DNA of 64,000 nucleotides, from assembly GCA_029959085.1 (NCBI GenBank), contig JARWIR010000001.1:69812899-69876898 (forward strand), read 5' to 3'. Source of the DNA: Nemophila menziesii. Lineage: Eukaryota > Streptophyta > Magnoliopsida > Boraginales > Hydrophyllaceae. Below the pieces are notes generated by a model. The model was not told where the DNA came from. It saw only the letters and a program-made list of their open reading frames with translations, and made no database searches. Of the stretch, positions 1 through 10,780 are shown piece after piece; position 1 is the first letter of the stretch, and the number at the start of each line of letters is the position of its first letter. The translations under genes were made by a program, and so were the position numbers.

Positions 1-545
1 AAGTTTGGAGTGCCATAATCAAATTTCTGAGTAAAGGCTGAGAAAAAAGAAGGTGTATGGGTAGGTGTTTGTAGGTAGTAGAGACCATTCTTCTCATATG
101 CAATCCTAATCATCCTCTTGGTCCTTGAATCATGTAATTCACAATGTGAAGTAAAGAAAGAAACTGAGATATTTGAATCTTTAGTTAGTTTAGGGATGAA
201 GAGCAAGTTGTGTTTAAATAGTGGAACACATAAGAAATTATTCAAGATAATGTGATGATCCAAATGTATGCTTCCTTTATGAGTAGCAGAAACAACATGA
301 CCATTAGGCAATGAGACAGGAATGCTAACACTAGAGAAATCCTTAGTGTAAAAAGAAGAAGAAAATATGAGATGATCTGTTGCTCCTGTATCACGTATCC
401 AAGATGATGAGGGTGGATATGTACCTTCTTGAATGAAGACATGATGTACAACTGGCACATTGGTTAAAGTACTATGAGCCAAGGCCATTAGTTTCCCTAT
501 TTCTTTAGGAGTAAAATCCATAAGAGATGAGTGTTTTAGGTTCAT
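1..545 (-). pseudogene. Copia retrotransposon protease region (remnant)
   Basis: Read on the minus strand from about 545 down to the window edge, this is the stretch between gag and pol of a Ty1/copia element. The retropepsin active-site signature WIRDTGATDH is readable near 385-415, matching the WxxDSGATDH pattern of copia proteases, followed by a typical copia pre-integrase segment (PVSLPNGH, then FLCVPLFKHNLLFIPKLT). The frame differs from the gag frame to its right, so a frameshift or stop separates them. The pol part would lie left of position 1. The aspartate of the active site is kept, but the broken context argues against function. Confidence 0.8.
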
Positions 546-603
546 TGTTGCCTTCTTCAGCTGTCATAACACAATGAGCTTTTGGATGATGATTAGTTAA
601 AAC

Positions 604-1479
604 TCATTTCCCTTTAGTACCACTCCATCCAATAGGATAACTATGTATTTGAAAACATTTCTCAATTATGTGCCCAGTATAGCCACAATGAGTACATATC
701 ACTTTCTTTCTTTCACCATAGAAGTTAGGATTTGACACATTCTTGACATAGAAAGCTTGAGAAGAAGTAGTATCAATGTTATTTATGAGTAAACGCTGAC
801 TCTCTTCTTGAATCAACATAGCAAAAACCAAATTAATCTTGGGTAGTGGATCCATTAGCAAAATCTGACTTCTTACTGCATAGTAAGAATCATTCAATCC
901 TATCAAAAACTTGATAACAAAATTATTTGGATGCCTTTCAATGAGAGTGTCTAGCAATTTACAGGTACATTGATTCATGTGTCCACAAGAACAAATAGGC
1001 ATAGGATGAAAGTGAGCAGATTCATCCAAAAGTGACTTGAACTTTGCAAAATATTTTGAAATTGAGCTGGAGTTTTGAGCAATAGAACTCAGAGATTTTT
1101 CAAGATGAAAAACTCTTGTCACATTACTCTTACAAAACCTTGTCTTAATTTCATTGTAGAGATTAGAAGAAGAGTTTACATATAGTATACTACCTCCGAT
1201 TTCTTTAGAAATTTAGTTTAGAAGCCAAGAAAGTACCAAGTTATTTGAACGATTTCAAGCTGAGAAGAGTGATAAATCTATGAGAGATGGTTGATGAATA
1301 TCTCCATTGATAAAACCTAGCTTGTTCCTGACAGAAAGGGAGATCTCTATGGCTTTAGCCCATTAAAGGTCATTGTCGCTTGTAAGGACCTCAGAAACAA
1401 GTGAATTTCATGTGTTTTCACTTGCATGGAGGTAGTATGGACTAGAAAAATCTTCAATAATGGAAGCATTTTGTGCCAT
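604..1479 (-). pseudogene. Copia gag polyprotein (broken)
   Basis: The gag ATG is at 1479 (minus). The protein opens with MAQNASIIEDFSSPYYLH, the usual N-terminus of plant copia gag, then shows KAIEISLSVRNKLGFING and NNLVLSWLLN blocks. Stop codons interrupt it near 1422, 1365, 1252 and 1214. The longest open part (1122-604, 172 aa) ends in a zinc knuckle of the form C-x2-C-x4-H-x4-C (CTHCGYTGHIIEKC), which binds genomic RNA in this family. Several stops and a frameshift before the protease mean it cannot make a full Gag. Together with the protease piece it defines one old copia insertion oriented right to left. Confidence 0.85.
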
Positions 1480-1537
1480 TGTTTGTTGTAAGGAAAGTGT
1501 CTATAGAGTATATTTGAGAAGTGTGGAAGAATTTTCT

Positions 1538-1547
1538 TCTGATACCA
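1538..1547 (-). other. Copia primer binding site
   Basis: Minus-strand TGGTATCAGA lies about 60 bases upstream of the copia gag ATG. It matches the start of the initiator-methionine tRNA primer site (TGGTATCAGAGC...) used by most plant copia elements. It marks the boundary between the 5' LTR (to its right on the plus strand) and the internal region. Confidence 0.75.
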
Positions 1548-1549
1548 TC

Positions 1550-1795
1550 TTAAATTGCCAACACAACCAAAAATTTGAACTGTTAGGAGAAGACATTATA
1601 TTAATGAGATTTTACACTCCACTGCCACCCACTGTAAATATGCACGTGCAAAGCTTAGATCTTTCTAAACTCTACTAAACTTATATGGATTCTACTAAGC
1701 TTGCACGTGAGGGGGCGTGTTGCAGTGTAAAATCTCATTAGTATAATGTTTTCTCCTAACGGTTCGGGCTTTTAGTTGTTGCAATTTAAGATTAA
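1550..1795. repeat. Opposed copia LTR pieces forming an inverted repeat
   Basis: Minus-strand sequence from about 1618 down to 1550 is the 3' end of the 5' LTR next to the primer site. Plus-strand sequence from 1727 to about 1790 is a second copy of the same LTR end pointing the opposite way: both run from AGTGTAAAATCTCATTA through CTCCTAAC to CAATTTAAGAT. The centre also carries inverted TGCACGTGCAAAGCTTA-like arms. The whole could fold into a long hairpin. It is best explained by two LTRs of one family in opposite orientation, or by an inverted duplication. Confidence 0.7.
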
Positions 1796-1799
1796 TTAA

Positions 1800-3440
1800 A
1801 ATGAAAATTTGTATACTTTTAAGTATACTCTAACAAACATATAAAACTTTTCTCTTTCTACTGGCCACCCTTGCCTAGCTGGAGGTAGGCGAGCCCCTCT
1901 CCTAGCTTTTTGATCGATGTCTCGTCTAGTAACTTGTCTAGCTTGTGGCAGGCGAGCTCCCACTCACTCACTAGAAAAAATGTCCCTTTTTTATAATGTT
2001 TTATTAGACCATTTCAACAATTTTAGGTGTTGGGAAATTGTTTACCAACGATCACAAATTGTCCACAAGCTCTATTTCTTTGAGAAACTCAACAGGACGA
2101 TTTCTCGCGGGTGGTAAATAATAATATCTCATTTTTACCAATAATAATGTGTTTTAGATAACATATCCAATTATAATCTAATTTTTTTAATTTAAACATG
2201 ATACATATGTATAATAATGTGGTTTAGATAACATATCCAATTATATCCCTTTTTTTTAACGTAAATAAAAGCAGGCTCCAATTAATCCATGTATTTAGTT
2301 TATAAAGTGAATAGATTATTATCAACATTGCTAAATAAATCTATGGAGAGCAATATCAAGAGCTCATACAACTAGCATATACGCATACTTGAGAACTGGT
2401 ATCGTGAAAAAAGAGACTTAACCTATGCTATTTTGGAAATGGCCTATCTAAATAAGCTTCAAAAACTCCATTAAGCTTGCTCTTGTCTTGTTCAAACATA
2501 GCTTGTGAGACAACCTAAATAAATAAGCCTAAAACCATGCCTCATAGAATTCATTTGAAGCGTGAGTTAAATAACTTCTATCCTTCGACCAAGGAGAAAT
2601 CTCTTCATAAGATGGGTAGTTGGTGGCTCAGTCGCCAAATCCAGTACTCCTTGAATATCATAAGTCCAATTCACTACAACTGCACCAAGAAGAAAATGCA
2701 TTGAAAGCAAATGGAAAACGCCTTATCAATTATCATAAAAAATAACTAATTATTTTGCATATTGACTATTATTTCCTGATCAATGTAACTTCTACTTATA
2801 AAGACTTACTCATGTGCTCAAGTCCATCAAGAATAACCCCATCTACCCGAACTAATACAAATCTGAAATCTATTCAACTATCAATCAAAGAAAAATATAG
2901 TCAACTTACTCATAAATTAACAAAACAAAATATATCATTATTCGAATAATTATACAATATTCCCATCTTGTAAAATAACTACAAGATAATTAAAAGAATG
3001 GAATAATACATCTTTGTAGAAACACCCATGTCAAGAAAGTAATAATTTTACAGATTCAAAATCAATCTAAAATGAAGCCGGTCAGATTCAATTGTACATG
3101 TTTTCCCCCTTCTTTTCTTCCCTAAAAAAACAGAAAAAATCTTTGAATCAGAAAAATGATAAAGGTATAGTGGAACAGAGATATGGAGGGTACATGATAA
3201 CATATGGAACGGTGAATTGAATAAAAATACTACTTTTTCTCTATTTTGAAAAAAATAAAAAGTAGGATTATAAGTGCAAAAAATGATTCTTTACCTTCGG
3301 ATTTGGTTATTCGAGAATATTTTGTTTGTGGTGTAGAAGTGTCATTGGTGATGAAGAATCGTCTTTATGCGGCGGGGACGATGGTTATGTGTGCACGAGT
3401 CGGACAACGGTTGTGTGGGGTGGCGAAGGAGATGTTGAGA
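1800..3440. other. Non-coding AT-rich stretch
   Basis: I see no supported gene here. A roughly 35-bp direct repeat (AATAATGTGKTTTAGATAAC pattern) occurs near 2145-2180 and 2212-2247. A related block (TATAATCTAATNTTTTTAAA) recurs near 3620, so these are likely remains of a dispersed AT-rich element. Short open frames show no recognisable protein. Confidence 0.4.
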
Positions 3441-3446
3441 AGAACA

Positions 3447-3542
3447 ATAGTTATCTAGTGGTTAGAGTACTCAGTGACCAAGAAATCTGGGGAGGCAAAC
3501 GGCTTCGAGTCCAAAGTGGCTCTCAGATGTATTAAAATAAAA
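3447..3542 (+). mobile_element. tRNA-derived SINE copy 1
   Basis: The sequence has an internal RNA polymerase III promoter layout: an A-box-like TCTAGTGGTTAGAGTACTC and, about 35 bases on, a B-box-like GGCTTCGAGTCC. The part after the B box (GTCCAAAGTGGCTCTCAGAT) is shared with a second copy at 10781-10898 and does not belong to any tRNA. It ends in an A-rich tail. That 3' extension, shared between two places, marks a SINE rather than a tRNA gene. Confidence 0.7.
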
Positions 3543-3829
3543 GGAGATGTGTTTAGAATTAATGTTTTCTTTCGAAATTCTCTTTAGATTTTTTTGTATT
3601 ATATAGGATTGAAAAAAATTATAATCTAATGTTTTTAAATTAAACATGATATATATATATATATGTATAAAAATAATGAAGATGTAATTAATAATTAATA
3701 AAGATAGACTTCTAACAAATCACCATTTGAATATCTAATCTTCATGATAGATAAAGGGAAAGAAGATTATTCCGAATTATGCAATGTCAATTTTTGCATT
3801 CATAAAAGAACTATGTAAGAAAAGGTCTA

Positions 3830-5335
3830 AATTAATCGCTAACTTTTAGTGGAATTCATGTCACAAGAAACGAATACACTGGGTAGCATGGCATGGAAAA
3901 AAATTCGCAAGATCGAAATCAATTGGTGAAATCAGATTCAAGACACAAAATGAATATTACATTATTGGCCAACCCCAAGTATGGAGATTACTTAACAACC
4001 TAGATTTACTTGTCGCTAAAGTTCTTAAAGGAGTTTATTATCCAAAATCTAATATGTAAGACACCAAATTAGCCAAAAAAAAAATCTTGGAGTTGCGCAA
4101 ATATTTTCAATGGTCTACAAGTCCTTAAAAAAGAATGCATCAGACAGATCGGTAATGGACTGAAAACAACTATATGCAATCCTTTTTGGATTGGTATTGG
4201 TGTCAAGATTGATACGCCCGACATATGTAAATTAAACCTGGTAGCTTAACAATTCAACAAAGACATATCGGGATGAAACATGGATATCATCAAAAAATAT
4301 ATGTACCCAAGATAAAACTTGTGAGATTACTAAAATCTCAATTATGCAATTGGACAAAGAATATAAATTAATTTGGCCGTATACTAAAGATTGTAAGTAT
4401 TGCACTAAATTCGGATACCACATTCTTACTCAAGATGAAATATCAAAAGAGTGTCCATCGTCAAGCATCAGAGAAGATATGGGTAATGAGATTTGAAAAG
4501 ATATTTGACATACGAATGTTCCAACAAATATTAGAATATTCGCGTGGAAAATCTGTAACAGAGCTTTCCCATAAAATTCAACTTGCAAAAAAGAGATGTG
4601 TACATAATTCAACATGTGAATGTGAAATGAGTGATGAATCAGTCAAACATCTCTTTCTCAAATGTTCATTTAGTTCTGCGGTCTGGGTATCATCAATAAT
4701 GCAGATTAAATCGATCATAATTTTATAGGGACTATTAAAGAATGGATTATCAAGACAATCAATAATTTTGCTAGTAATTGTGGGATAAAGGAATCATTGC
4801 AACTCATACACTGTGCACGATTTAAAATATTTGGAAGGCAATAATGAAAAGTTTTCTTACAAACAAAAAATGCAATATTAAAAAAAATATTGGCAGGACA
4901 ATTTTCAATGATTTGTTTGGTATGACTGTTGATATGGAGGAGAAAGCGGGGATCCTGGTCGAAAGTTGGTGTAAGGATGATAAATTGGAAAATTTAATTC
5001 TGCAAGATGAGTCTGAAACTATTTGACTTAATGATACATCATTCACAAACAAATAGGAACCGGCAGAGGTGACCTTAATTGCAATGAAACAACAAGGTGA
5101 AATCACAAACAAAATTATGAAAAAATGTAAAGTTAAAGCGACCATTAAAAGTAAAAATTGAACTATCTTTTTGGCTATACAATCAATTGATCTCAATTAT
5201 CAAAGTTGTTCTTTTCACTATGAAAAAATTAAAATTATTCAAGATATTCATGAAATAGCAGGAATTCAATTGATAGAAAGATTTTTGAATTAAAAAGTTT
5301 TACACGTTAATTAAAAGATATTTTGACAAAGATTA
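3830..5335 (+). pseudogene. LINE ORF2 3' part: RT tail, zf-RVT, RNase H (remnant)
   Basis: Across shifting plus-strand frames one can read the C-terminal part of a plant L1-type ORF2. The post-RT segment includes LVAKVLKGVYYPKSN and FNGLQVLKKECIRQIGNG (about 3950-4160). Next comes the zf-RVT domain, with an AWKICNRAFP segment and a Cys/His cluster ending EHLFLKCSFS-like at 4560-4690. A degraded RNase H start (NDTSFTNK) lies near 5030. At least five frameshifts and several stops break it. The reading order and spacing fit one 5'-truncated LINE insertion. Confidence 0.75.
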
Positions 5336-5729
5336 GAATACTTAGCCAAATGTGTTAGACATAATATCGATATTTAAGGATGATAAGACATGTCATTTAT
5401 CGGTTCTTTTGTAATGATAGAATAAAAAGTTAATCGTTAGTATTTATTTATATGACGCTAACAGTTCTATTAGCTATCGTTAATAACATATACAAAGCCG
5501 TGATTGATTGCGTATCCGTCCTTATACATCCCGTTATCGAGGTATTTTTTGTAGTGATTTCTGTTCCTTGGCTCGCCTAATAACTTACTATTCTCATGAT
5601 CTGTTGCTCGTTTTACGCTAATATGCATTAAAATTATATAAAAGAACCAAAGACACACAAACAACTCTAAATAGACAACAAGATACAAGTAATATGAAAA
5701 CACCATTTTTACCCGATAATAATCCCAAA

Positions 5730-6655
5730 AATCGACTTAAATGATGTCTTGAACATATCAAATATTACAAGTCAGTAGAAGATGTGAACAAGTTTCTGTC
5801 CTCTCCCCGCACCATTTGTAAGCAGGTTTGGGCGGGGTCAACCTTACAGATTAGGATCTCTGAGATTGAACCACACAACATTGGCGACTGGATGATTCAA
5901 ATAATTGATAACTTGGATCAAGCCGGTTGGGATAAACGAATTATAACAGCATACATTTTATTACTTATGTGGAATATATGGGGGAAAAAAATGAAATGCT
6001 TACATGAAAACGGAATACCACAAATAGATACGGTTTGACATCTTACCAATATTACTATGACCGATCTCTTTGGGCAGGATTGGAGTCAGAACCGAGTTCC
6101 TAGCTCGGTGAGCGAAGAACAACAAACTCGGCCAAATCAAGAACCAAGCATTCCAGGTGATGTACATGTGATTTATACATGTGACGCATCTTTTAAAACG
6201 AAGCCTGAACAGAGTGGAATGGGGATTGTTCGACGAGAGGTTGCAACAGGCTACATACAGGTTTTTTCAGCACCATCTTGGGAAAATTCGGCAACGGAGG
6301 CGGAGACAATAGCGATATACGAGACTACAAAATTAGCAAATCGGGATGCAGGTAGAAAGACGCTTATCTGTTCCGATAACCTTGAAGTAATTCAAGGTAT
6401 TAAAAAGTTGTCAGCAGCGTGGTGGAAAATCAGACCATTCGTGAGGCAGATTCAGCAGGCAGCTGAAAGACACGGACAACCGTCTTTAATGCATATTCCA
6501 AGACGCCTTAATGGATGGGCTGATCGAGCGACGCGGAACGCTAAACAACGGACGGTGCTGAGGGGACAGCAGAACATGCTAGTCCTTGGATTTGGAAGAA
6601 TTGGCATCCGATGCTATGGAGATGAGTCGTGTTTGTCGAACAAAAAAAAAACATA
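5730..6655 (+). pseudogene. LINE 3' end with open RNase H domain
   Basis: This is a second LINE remnant in the same orientation. The first part (5784-6038) reads as the end of zf-RVT and the linker (AYILLLMWNIWGKKMKCLHENG). The second (6057-6659, 200 codons) is an open RNase H domain of the RVT_3 type. The acidic residues sit in YTCDASFK, TEAETIA and CSDNLEV, and in the aspartate of NGWADRATRNA, so all four catalytic positions appear kept. A stop at 6037-6039 separates the parts. The frame runs into an A-tract at about 6642-6651, as expected for a LINE tail. Upstream ORF2 domains are missing, so it is a dead copy. Confidence 0.75.
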
Positions 6656-6659
6656 TTAA

Positions 6660-7039
6660 ATATTACTACAAATGACGAGTATCATATAAGACCCTTTTAT
6701 GTTACGGTGAGACATCCCTTACATGGATCGTGATTTGGTAACGTGCTTGAACTAGGGGTGTTGTACTCTAACCTCCTCCCAACAACAATTTATGATTCTA
6801 ACCCTTGTGTGGAATTGTAGCCTTCACGGACCAAGTCACCAAGCAAAATATTCTGAAGTATCTTAGTATATTTTTAACTGAAAAGAAGTTGACTATAGCC
6901 ATATCATACAGACATGTATTTTATCTGAAATTCGATATCGTGCTAACATGTTTCCACATGATAAATCAAAACCTATTCATTAGAAAAAGCTCAAAATCCA
7001 GAGAACATGCTGGTTAGTTGTTAGCCGTGGTACTAAAAA
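6660..7039. other. Intergenic / GT47 upstream region
   Basis: This 380-bp gap between the LINE tail and the GT47 start codon should contain the promoter and 5' leader. I do not see a convincing TATA box at the usual distance. No coding similarity is visible. Confidence 0.35.
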
Positions 7040-9103
7040 ATGGCCATTTCTGTATCCAAGAAGAAGTCGAAATTCTCAAAACGAAAGGAAACTAATGAAT
7101 TTAGTTTTTTTGCTAAAGTTTTCCATCGATTCCCTGCGGCCATTTTCCTCTTGATTCTCATCTATATATATTCTTCTTCCACAACCTTTATTTCAGGTAA
7201 CGTTGTTCATGTTTGTGTATCGTCTCGCAAGCTTAACAATCTTTATTGTATCACTGCCGGTTCTGAACCTGGATTTGAATTCCCTGGTAGTGGTACGAAA
7301 TCTAAGTTCAACGAGTCAAATCTAAGCGTTAACAGTGAGGACAAGGCTGCCATTGCTTCCATCAGTAACAACGTGGTCACCACGGGAACTCGTAATGTTT
7401 TGTTGGAAAATAAGGTTGTTCAGGTTTCTGTTCCGCTTGTTCTTGACAGATCCAATTCGAACCCTGGTGAGGAAAAGGAAAATGTAGAAAAGGGTGTTGA
7501 TGTGATCGAGAGATCGATTTCTTCTGTCAATAGTAGCAACATAAACATATCTAACGATGAGGAGCCGGACAATGTTCAAAAGGGTGTTGCGGAACGCACC
7601 CAAGAGGGGCCAGTCGAATCTTCAAATAGCACTATTCTCAACAAATCTAACGATGAGGAGTGGGAAAACTTTCAAAAGGGTGTCGTGGTCGTGGGACACG
7701 TACAAGAGGGGCTGACTGAATTATCAAATAGCATTATTATCAACAAATCTAAGGATGAGGGGTCGGAAAACGTTCAAAAGGGTGACGTGGGACCCACCCG
7801 AGAGGGGCCGGTAGAATCTTCAATTAGTATCTTTGCTAAAGCAAAAGGCGAAGAGCACAAATACGCGTACAAAGACGTTGAGGAGCAACTACGATTGCAT
7901 AGATCGTGGATATCAAGTCACAATCAAGAATCATGTGACGGGAGAGGAATCTACGTCTATGATTTACCAACAAAGTTCAATAAAGACCTCGCAAATCATT
8001 GCGCAGATATGATTCCATGGGTTAATTTATGTAAATTCTTCACCAATGAAGCTTTGGGCGACCCAATACATACCCTAGGCAAAGGTTGGTACAACACTCA
8101 TCAATACGCACTAGAGCCGATCTTCCATTCGCGAGTTTTAAACCATCCATGCCGTGTATACAATCAAAACGAAGCGATACTATTCTACGTACCATACTAT
8201 GGAGGACTCGATATCTTAAGATGGCATTTCAAGAACGTAACGAACGATATCAAAGACTCGTTAGCGTTAGCGCTAGTAAGATGGCTCGAAACACAGGACC
8301 CATGGTTCCAAAATCAAGGGAAAGATCATGTATTCGTGTTAGGGAAAATTTCTTGGGATTTTCGAAGAAATAGTACATCTTCTTGGGGGACTCAATTGTT
8401 AGAGCTCGCCGAAATGCAAAACCCAATCAAGCTTTTGCTAGAGCGACAGCCATGGCAGGTGAATGACATTGCTATCCCTCACCCTACATCTTTCCATCCT
8501 CACACAGATGATGACATTGTAAGCTGGCAGTTAAAGATCATCAGATCAAATCGTGTCAGTCTCGCAAGTTTCGCAGGTGCGGCCCGGCCTGACGATCCAG
8601 AAAACATTCGATCTATACTGATTGATCAGTGTGGTTTAACGAATAATGGACAATGCAAGCTTCTTAACTGCAGTTCAGGTGGATGTAATCGCCCTGAGTC
8701 ATTTATCGAGCTTTTTCTAGAGTCGGAGTTCTGTTTGCAGCCTCCCGGTGATAGTCCAACGAGAAAATCAGTGTTTGATTCGCTTCTCTCAGGTTGTATT
8801 CCGGTTTTATTCGATCCTTTCACTGCTTACTATCAATATCCATGGCATTTACCGGAGGATCACGATAAGTATTCGGTATTCATTGATAAAGATGAGGTGA
8901 AAAACGAAAAAGTGAATGTGATTGAGAGGTTGATGAAGATTCCGTTAAGGGAGAGGGAGAATATGAGGAGATATATTGTTTATGAATTATTGCCTAGATT
9001 GATTTATGCAGATTCTAGTTCAAATCTGCAGAAATTCCAGGATGCTTTTAGTATAACAATGAATAATCTTGTAGGAAGAATTAGTAAATTGGATGAGTTG
9101 TGA
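7040..9103 (+). CDS. Xyloglucan galactosyltransferase-like protein (GT47, MUR3/KATAMARI1-like)
   Basis: Intronless 687-residue type II Golgi glycosyltransferase of family GT47 (exostosin domain), close in layout to the MUR3/XLT2 clade that adds galactose to xyloglucan side chains. A short basic cytosolic tail (1-30) precedes one membrane anchor (about 31-46). A long stem (about 50-285) carries degenerate repeats of 32-34 residues ending in ENVQKG-like cores. The catalytic domain runs from about 299 (SCDGRGIYVYDLP) to about 650 and includes ILFYVPYYGGLDI and GDSPTRKSVFDSLLSGCIPV, the nucleotide-sugar-binding signature region. Single-exon structure is usual for this clade; the length exceeds the roughly 450-620 residues I expect, because of the repeated stem. 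The start codon precedes the anchor. The acceptor specificity (MUR3, XLT2 or another GT47A member) cannot be fixed by eye. Confidence 0.92.
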   Translation: MAISVSKKKSKFSKRKETNEFSFFAKVFHRFPAAIFLLILIYIYSSSTTFISGNVVHVCVSSRKLNNLYCITAGSEPGFEFPGSGTKSKFNESNLSVNSEDKAAIASISNNVVTTGTRNVLLENKVVQVSVPLVLDRSNSNPGEEKENVEKGVDVIERSISSVNSSNINISNDEEPDNVQKGVAERTQEGPVESSNSTILNKSNDEEWENFQKGVVVVGHVQEGLTELSNSIIINKSKDEGSENVQKGDVGPTREGPVESSISIFAKAKGEEHKYAYKDVEEQLRLHRSWISSHNQESCDGRGIYVYDLPTKFNKDLANHCADMIPWVNLCKFFTNEALGDPIHTLGKGWYNTHQYALEPIFHSRVLNHPCRVYNQNEAILFYVPYYGGLDILRWHFKNVTNDIKDSLALALVRWLETQDPWFQNQGKDHVFVLGKISWDFRRNSTSSWGTQLLELAEMQNPIKLLLERQPWQVNDIAIPHPTSFHPHTDDDIVSWQLKIIRSNRVSLASFAGAARPDDPENIRSILIDQCGLTNNGQCKLLNCSSGGCNRPESFIELFLESEFCLQPPGDSPTRKSVFDSLLSGCIPVLFDPFTAYYQYPWHLPEDHDKYSVFIDKDEVKNEKVNVIERLMKIPLRERENMRRYIVYELLPRLIYADSSSNLQKFQDAFSITMNNLVGRISKLDEL
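7460..7830 (+). repeat. Tandem repeats coding the GT47 stem region
   Basis: Residues about 139-263 of the GT47 protein consist of roughly four imperfect copies of a 32-34-residue unit. The core reads N/KDEexeNvQKGv, then an EGP/LxESS-N segment and IxNKS. DNA units share AATCTAACGATGAGGAG and TTCAAAAGGGTG. The frame is kept through all copies, so the expansion only lengthens the stem between membrane anchor and catalytic domain. Confidence 0.8.
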
Positions 9104-9375
9104 AAGTAGAGTTGAAAGTATTTTCTTGTACTTTACTTTGGTACATTTCTTGATTAATTTTTTATGTAGTTTTACCATTGGCCATTAAAAGCTCCTACTA
9201 AGTCCTCGGGTGGATCCAGGTTTTTTTTTAGTCAGGATCAACTAACATTGAGCCAAAAATTTCCACAGGAGGTTGTAATTTTTTAACGGAGATTGCGGGA
9301 ATGCTAGTTTTTTAATTAAGGTTTTGGTTTTCTTGTTCGAAAACTTTGGTTTTTTTTTTCTTTTACAATGTAACA
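9104..9375. other. GT47 3' flank
   Basis: AT-rich sequence with T-tracts; it probably holds the 3' UTR of the GT47 gene. No canonical AATAAA is seen close to the stop codon, and there is no coding similarity. Confidence 0.35.
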
Positions 9376-9444
9376 ACACCTATAGATAATTGGATTGGTC
9401 CAAAAATGAATTTAGACAAATGTGACTAGCTTCCAATTGTAAAA

Positions 9445-10716
9445 GTGGCGGAATTATTTAATAATGGGTGTAACGGAAGGAATACGAGTTTATTGGAACT
9501 AATTTGCAATGAAAGGGAAATCAATGAAATTGATAAGTCACAAATAATAAATATCCAAAGAGACGACAAGATTATATGGCCCCACACCAAAAATGGAATA
9601 TATGAAACCAAATCAGGATACCATTTATTAGTAAATGAAGAAATATGTAACGAAGAAAGCACATCAGTTAAAGCAGCCGATGATGGTAAAATAACATTAT
9701 GGAATATAATTTGGAATTCAAAGGTACCTAACAGAATGAGAAATTTTGCATGGAGAATCATAAGAAATGCTTTACCCACAAAAAAAAAATTGAAAAAGAA
9801 AAAGTGCATTAGTGATGTAACATGTGAATGGTGTGACGAAGGAGACGAGACAATTGAACATTTGTTTATCAAATGCCCATATAGCACAACAATTTGGACA
9901 GAATCACCATTACAATTGAAGATAGATTGGGAAGGAAAATATACAATCAAAGAATGGTTTGAGAAAACAATTGAGAATTATACACATAATGGATGGGAAA
10001 AAGAAAAAGTAATCTGCTATATTATAGCTATATTATGGAGTATCTGGAAGGTAAGGATGAAAGGGTTTTACGAGAGAAGTAAAATGGACGTTAAGGAAAT
10101 TTTATTTCATGCAAAACAAATCATAGAGAAAATCTTCAGGAAGACCAACACGATTAGCAATAAACACATTAAAAAAAAGGAAGAACAAGAATCGTACATG
10201 ATTTCTAATGAACTGGATGTCTCTGGAACCATCAAAAAAGCTGAAATAAATTGGTTCAATGACACATCACTTATTAATTCAATTGAACCAACCGGAATAG
10301 CCTCAATAGCGATTGATAAATTGGGCAAAGTCATCAAAAAAGAAGGTAGAACGAAATTATACAGGAATGCTAATGAAGGGGAAGCATGGGCGGTAATGCA
10401 AGCAATGAAGAGCTCCGAAAATCACGGCAACAAAAAAATTAATTTTTTTACTGACAATTTGGAACTAATACAAAGAATACATGGCAAACGGAATGGTGAT
10501 TGGAAGATTCAACCTCAAATTGACGTAATTTGGTCTTGGCTAAGAAGATTCCCAGAATGGAAGATATATCACATAAAAAGGAAATGGAATACAATAGCAG
10601 ACTTAGGAGCAAAAATATGTAGGAAAAAAGAAAGCTTAGAAAAATGGAATCCAATAAAATTTGATATTAGCAATGACTGTATAATGATAAGTAAACAATA
10701 TTGTAATCTAATTTAA
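9445..10716 (+). CDS. LINE ORF2 C-terminal fragment with open zf-RVT and RNase H
   Basis: A 423-codon open frame holds the last part of a plant L1-type ORF2. The zf-RVT module covers about 60-150: the WNIIWNSKVPNRMRNFAWR segment, then Cys127, Cys130, His139 and Cys144. A linker (CYIIAILWSIWKVRMKGFY) leads to RNase H (about 265-395). Asp273, Glu313 (with Glu311 nearby), Asp337 and Asp386 stand where the catalytic acidic residues of this family do. The reverse transcriptase and endonuclease are absent upstream, so this is a 5'-truncated insertion. It ends near an A-rich tail at 10733-10741. The frame is entire, unlike the other LINE copies here, which points to a younger insertion. The displayed start is simply the first ATG and has no gene-level meaning. 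Confidence 0.75.
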   Translation: MAELFNNGCNGRNTSLLELICNEREINEIDKSQIINIQRDDKIIWPHTKNGIYETKSGYHLLVNEEICNEESTSVKAADDGKITLWNIIWNSKVPNRMRNFAWRIIRNALPTKKKLKKKKCISDVTCEWCDEGDETIEHLFIKCPYSTTIWTESPLQLKIDWEGKYTIKEWFEKTIENYTHNGWEKEKVICYIIAILWSIWKVRMKGFYERSKMDVKEILFHAKQIIEKIFRKTNTISNKHIKKKEEQESYMISNELDVSGTIKKAEINWFNDTSLINSIEPTGIASIAIDKLGKVIKKEGRTKLYRNANEGEAWAVMQAMKSSENHGNKKINFFTDNLELIQRIHGKRNGDWKIQPQIDVIWSWLRRFPEWKIYHIKRKWNTIADLGAKICRKKESLEKWNPIKFDISNDCIMISKQYCNLI

Positions 10717-10780
10717 ATTTGATGTAATGAACAAAAAAAAATCCAAATTAACCAATACCCCGTGTCCAAAAAAAACTATA

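Noticed and set aside
3447..3520. tRNA gene
   Set aside because: It has A- and B-box-like sequences, but no cloverleaf closes and the 3' extension is shared with 10781-10898. It is a SINE.
5470..5706. Minus-strand membrane protein
   Set aside because: It is hydrophobic because the DNA is AT-rich, it has no family signature, and it lies between two LINE remnants.
6805..7017. Small gene upstream of GT47
   Set aside because: It is a 70-codon frame with no recognisable domain that lies in the expected promoter and leader region.
7322..7603. Minus-strand open frame over the GT47 gene
   Set aside because: It overlaps a clearly coding plus-strand gene and has no recognisable motif; the frame at 8626-8823 is rejected for the same reason.
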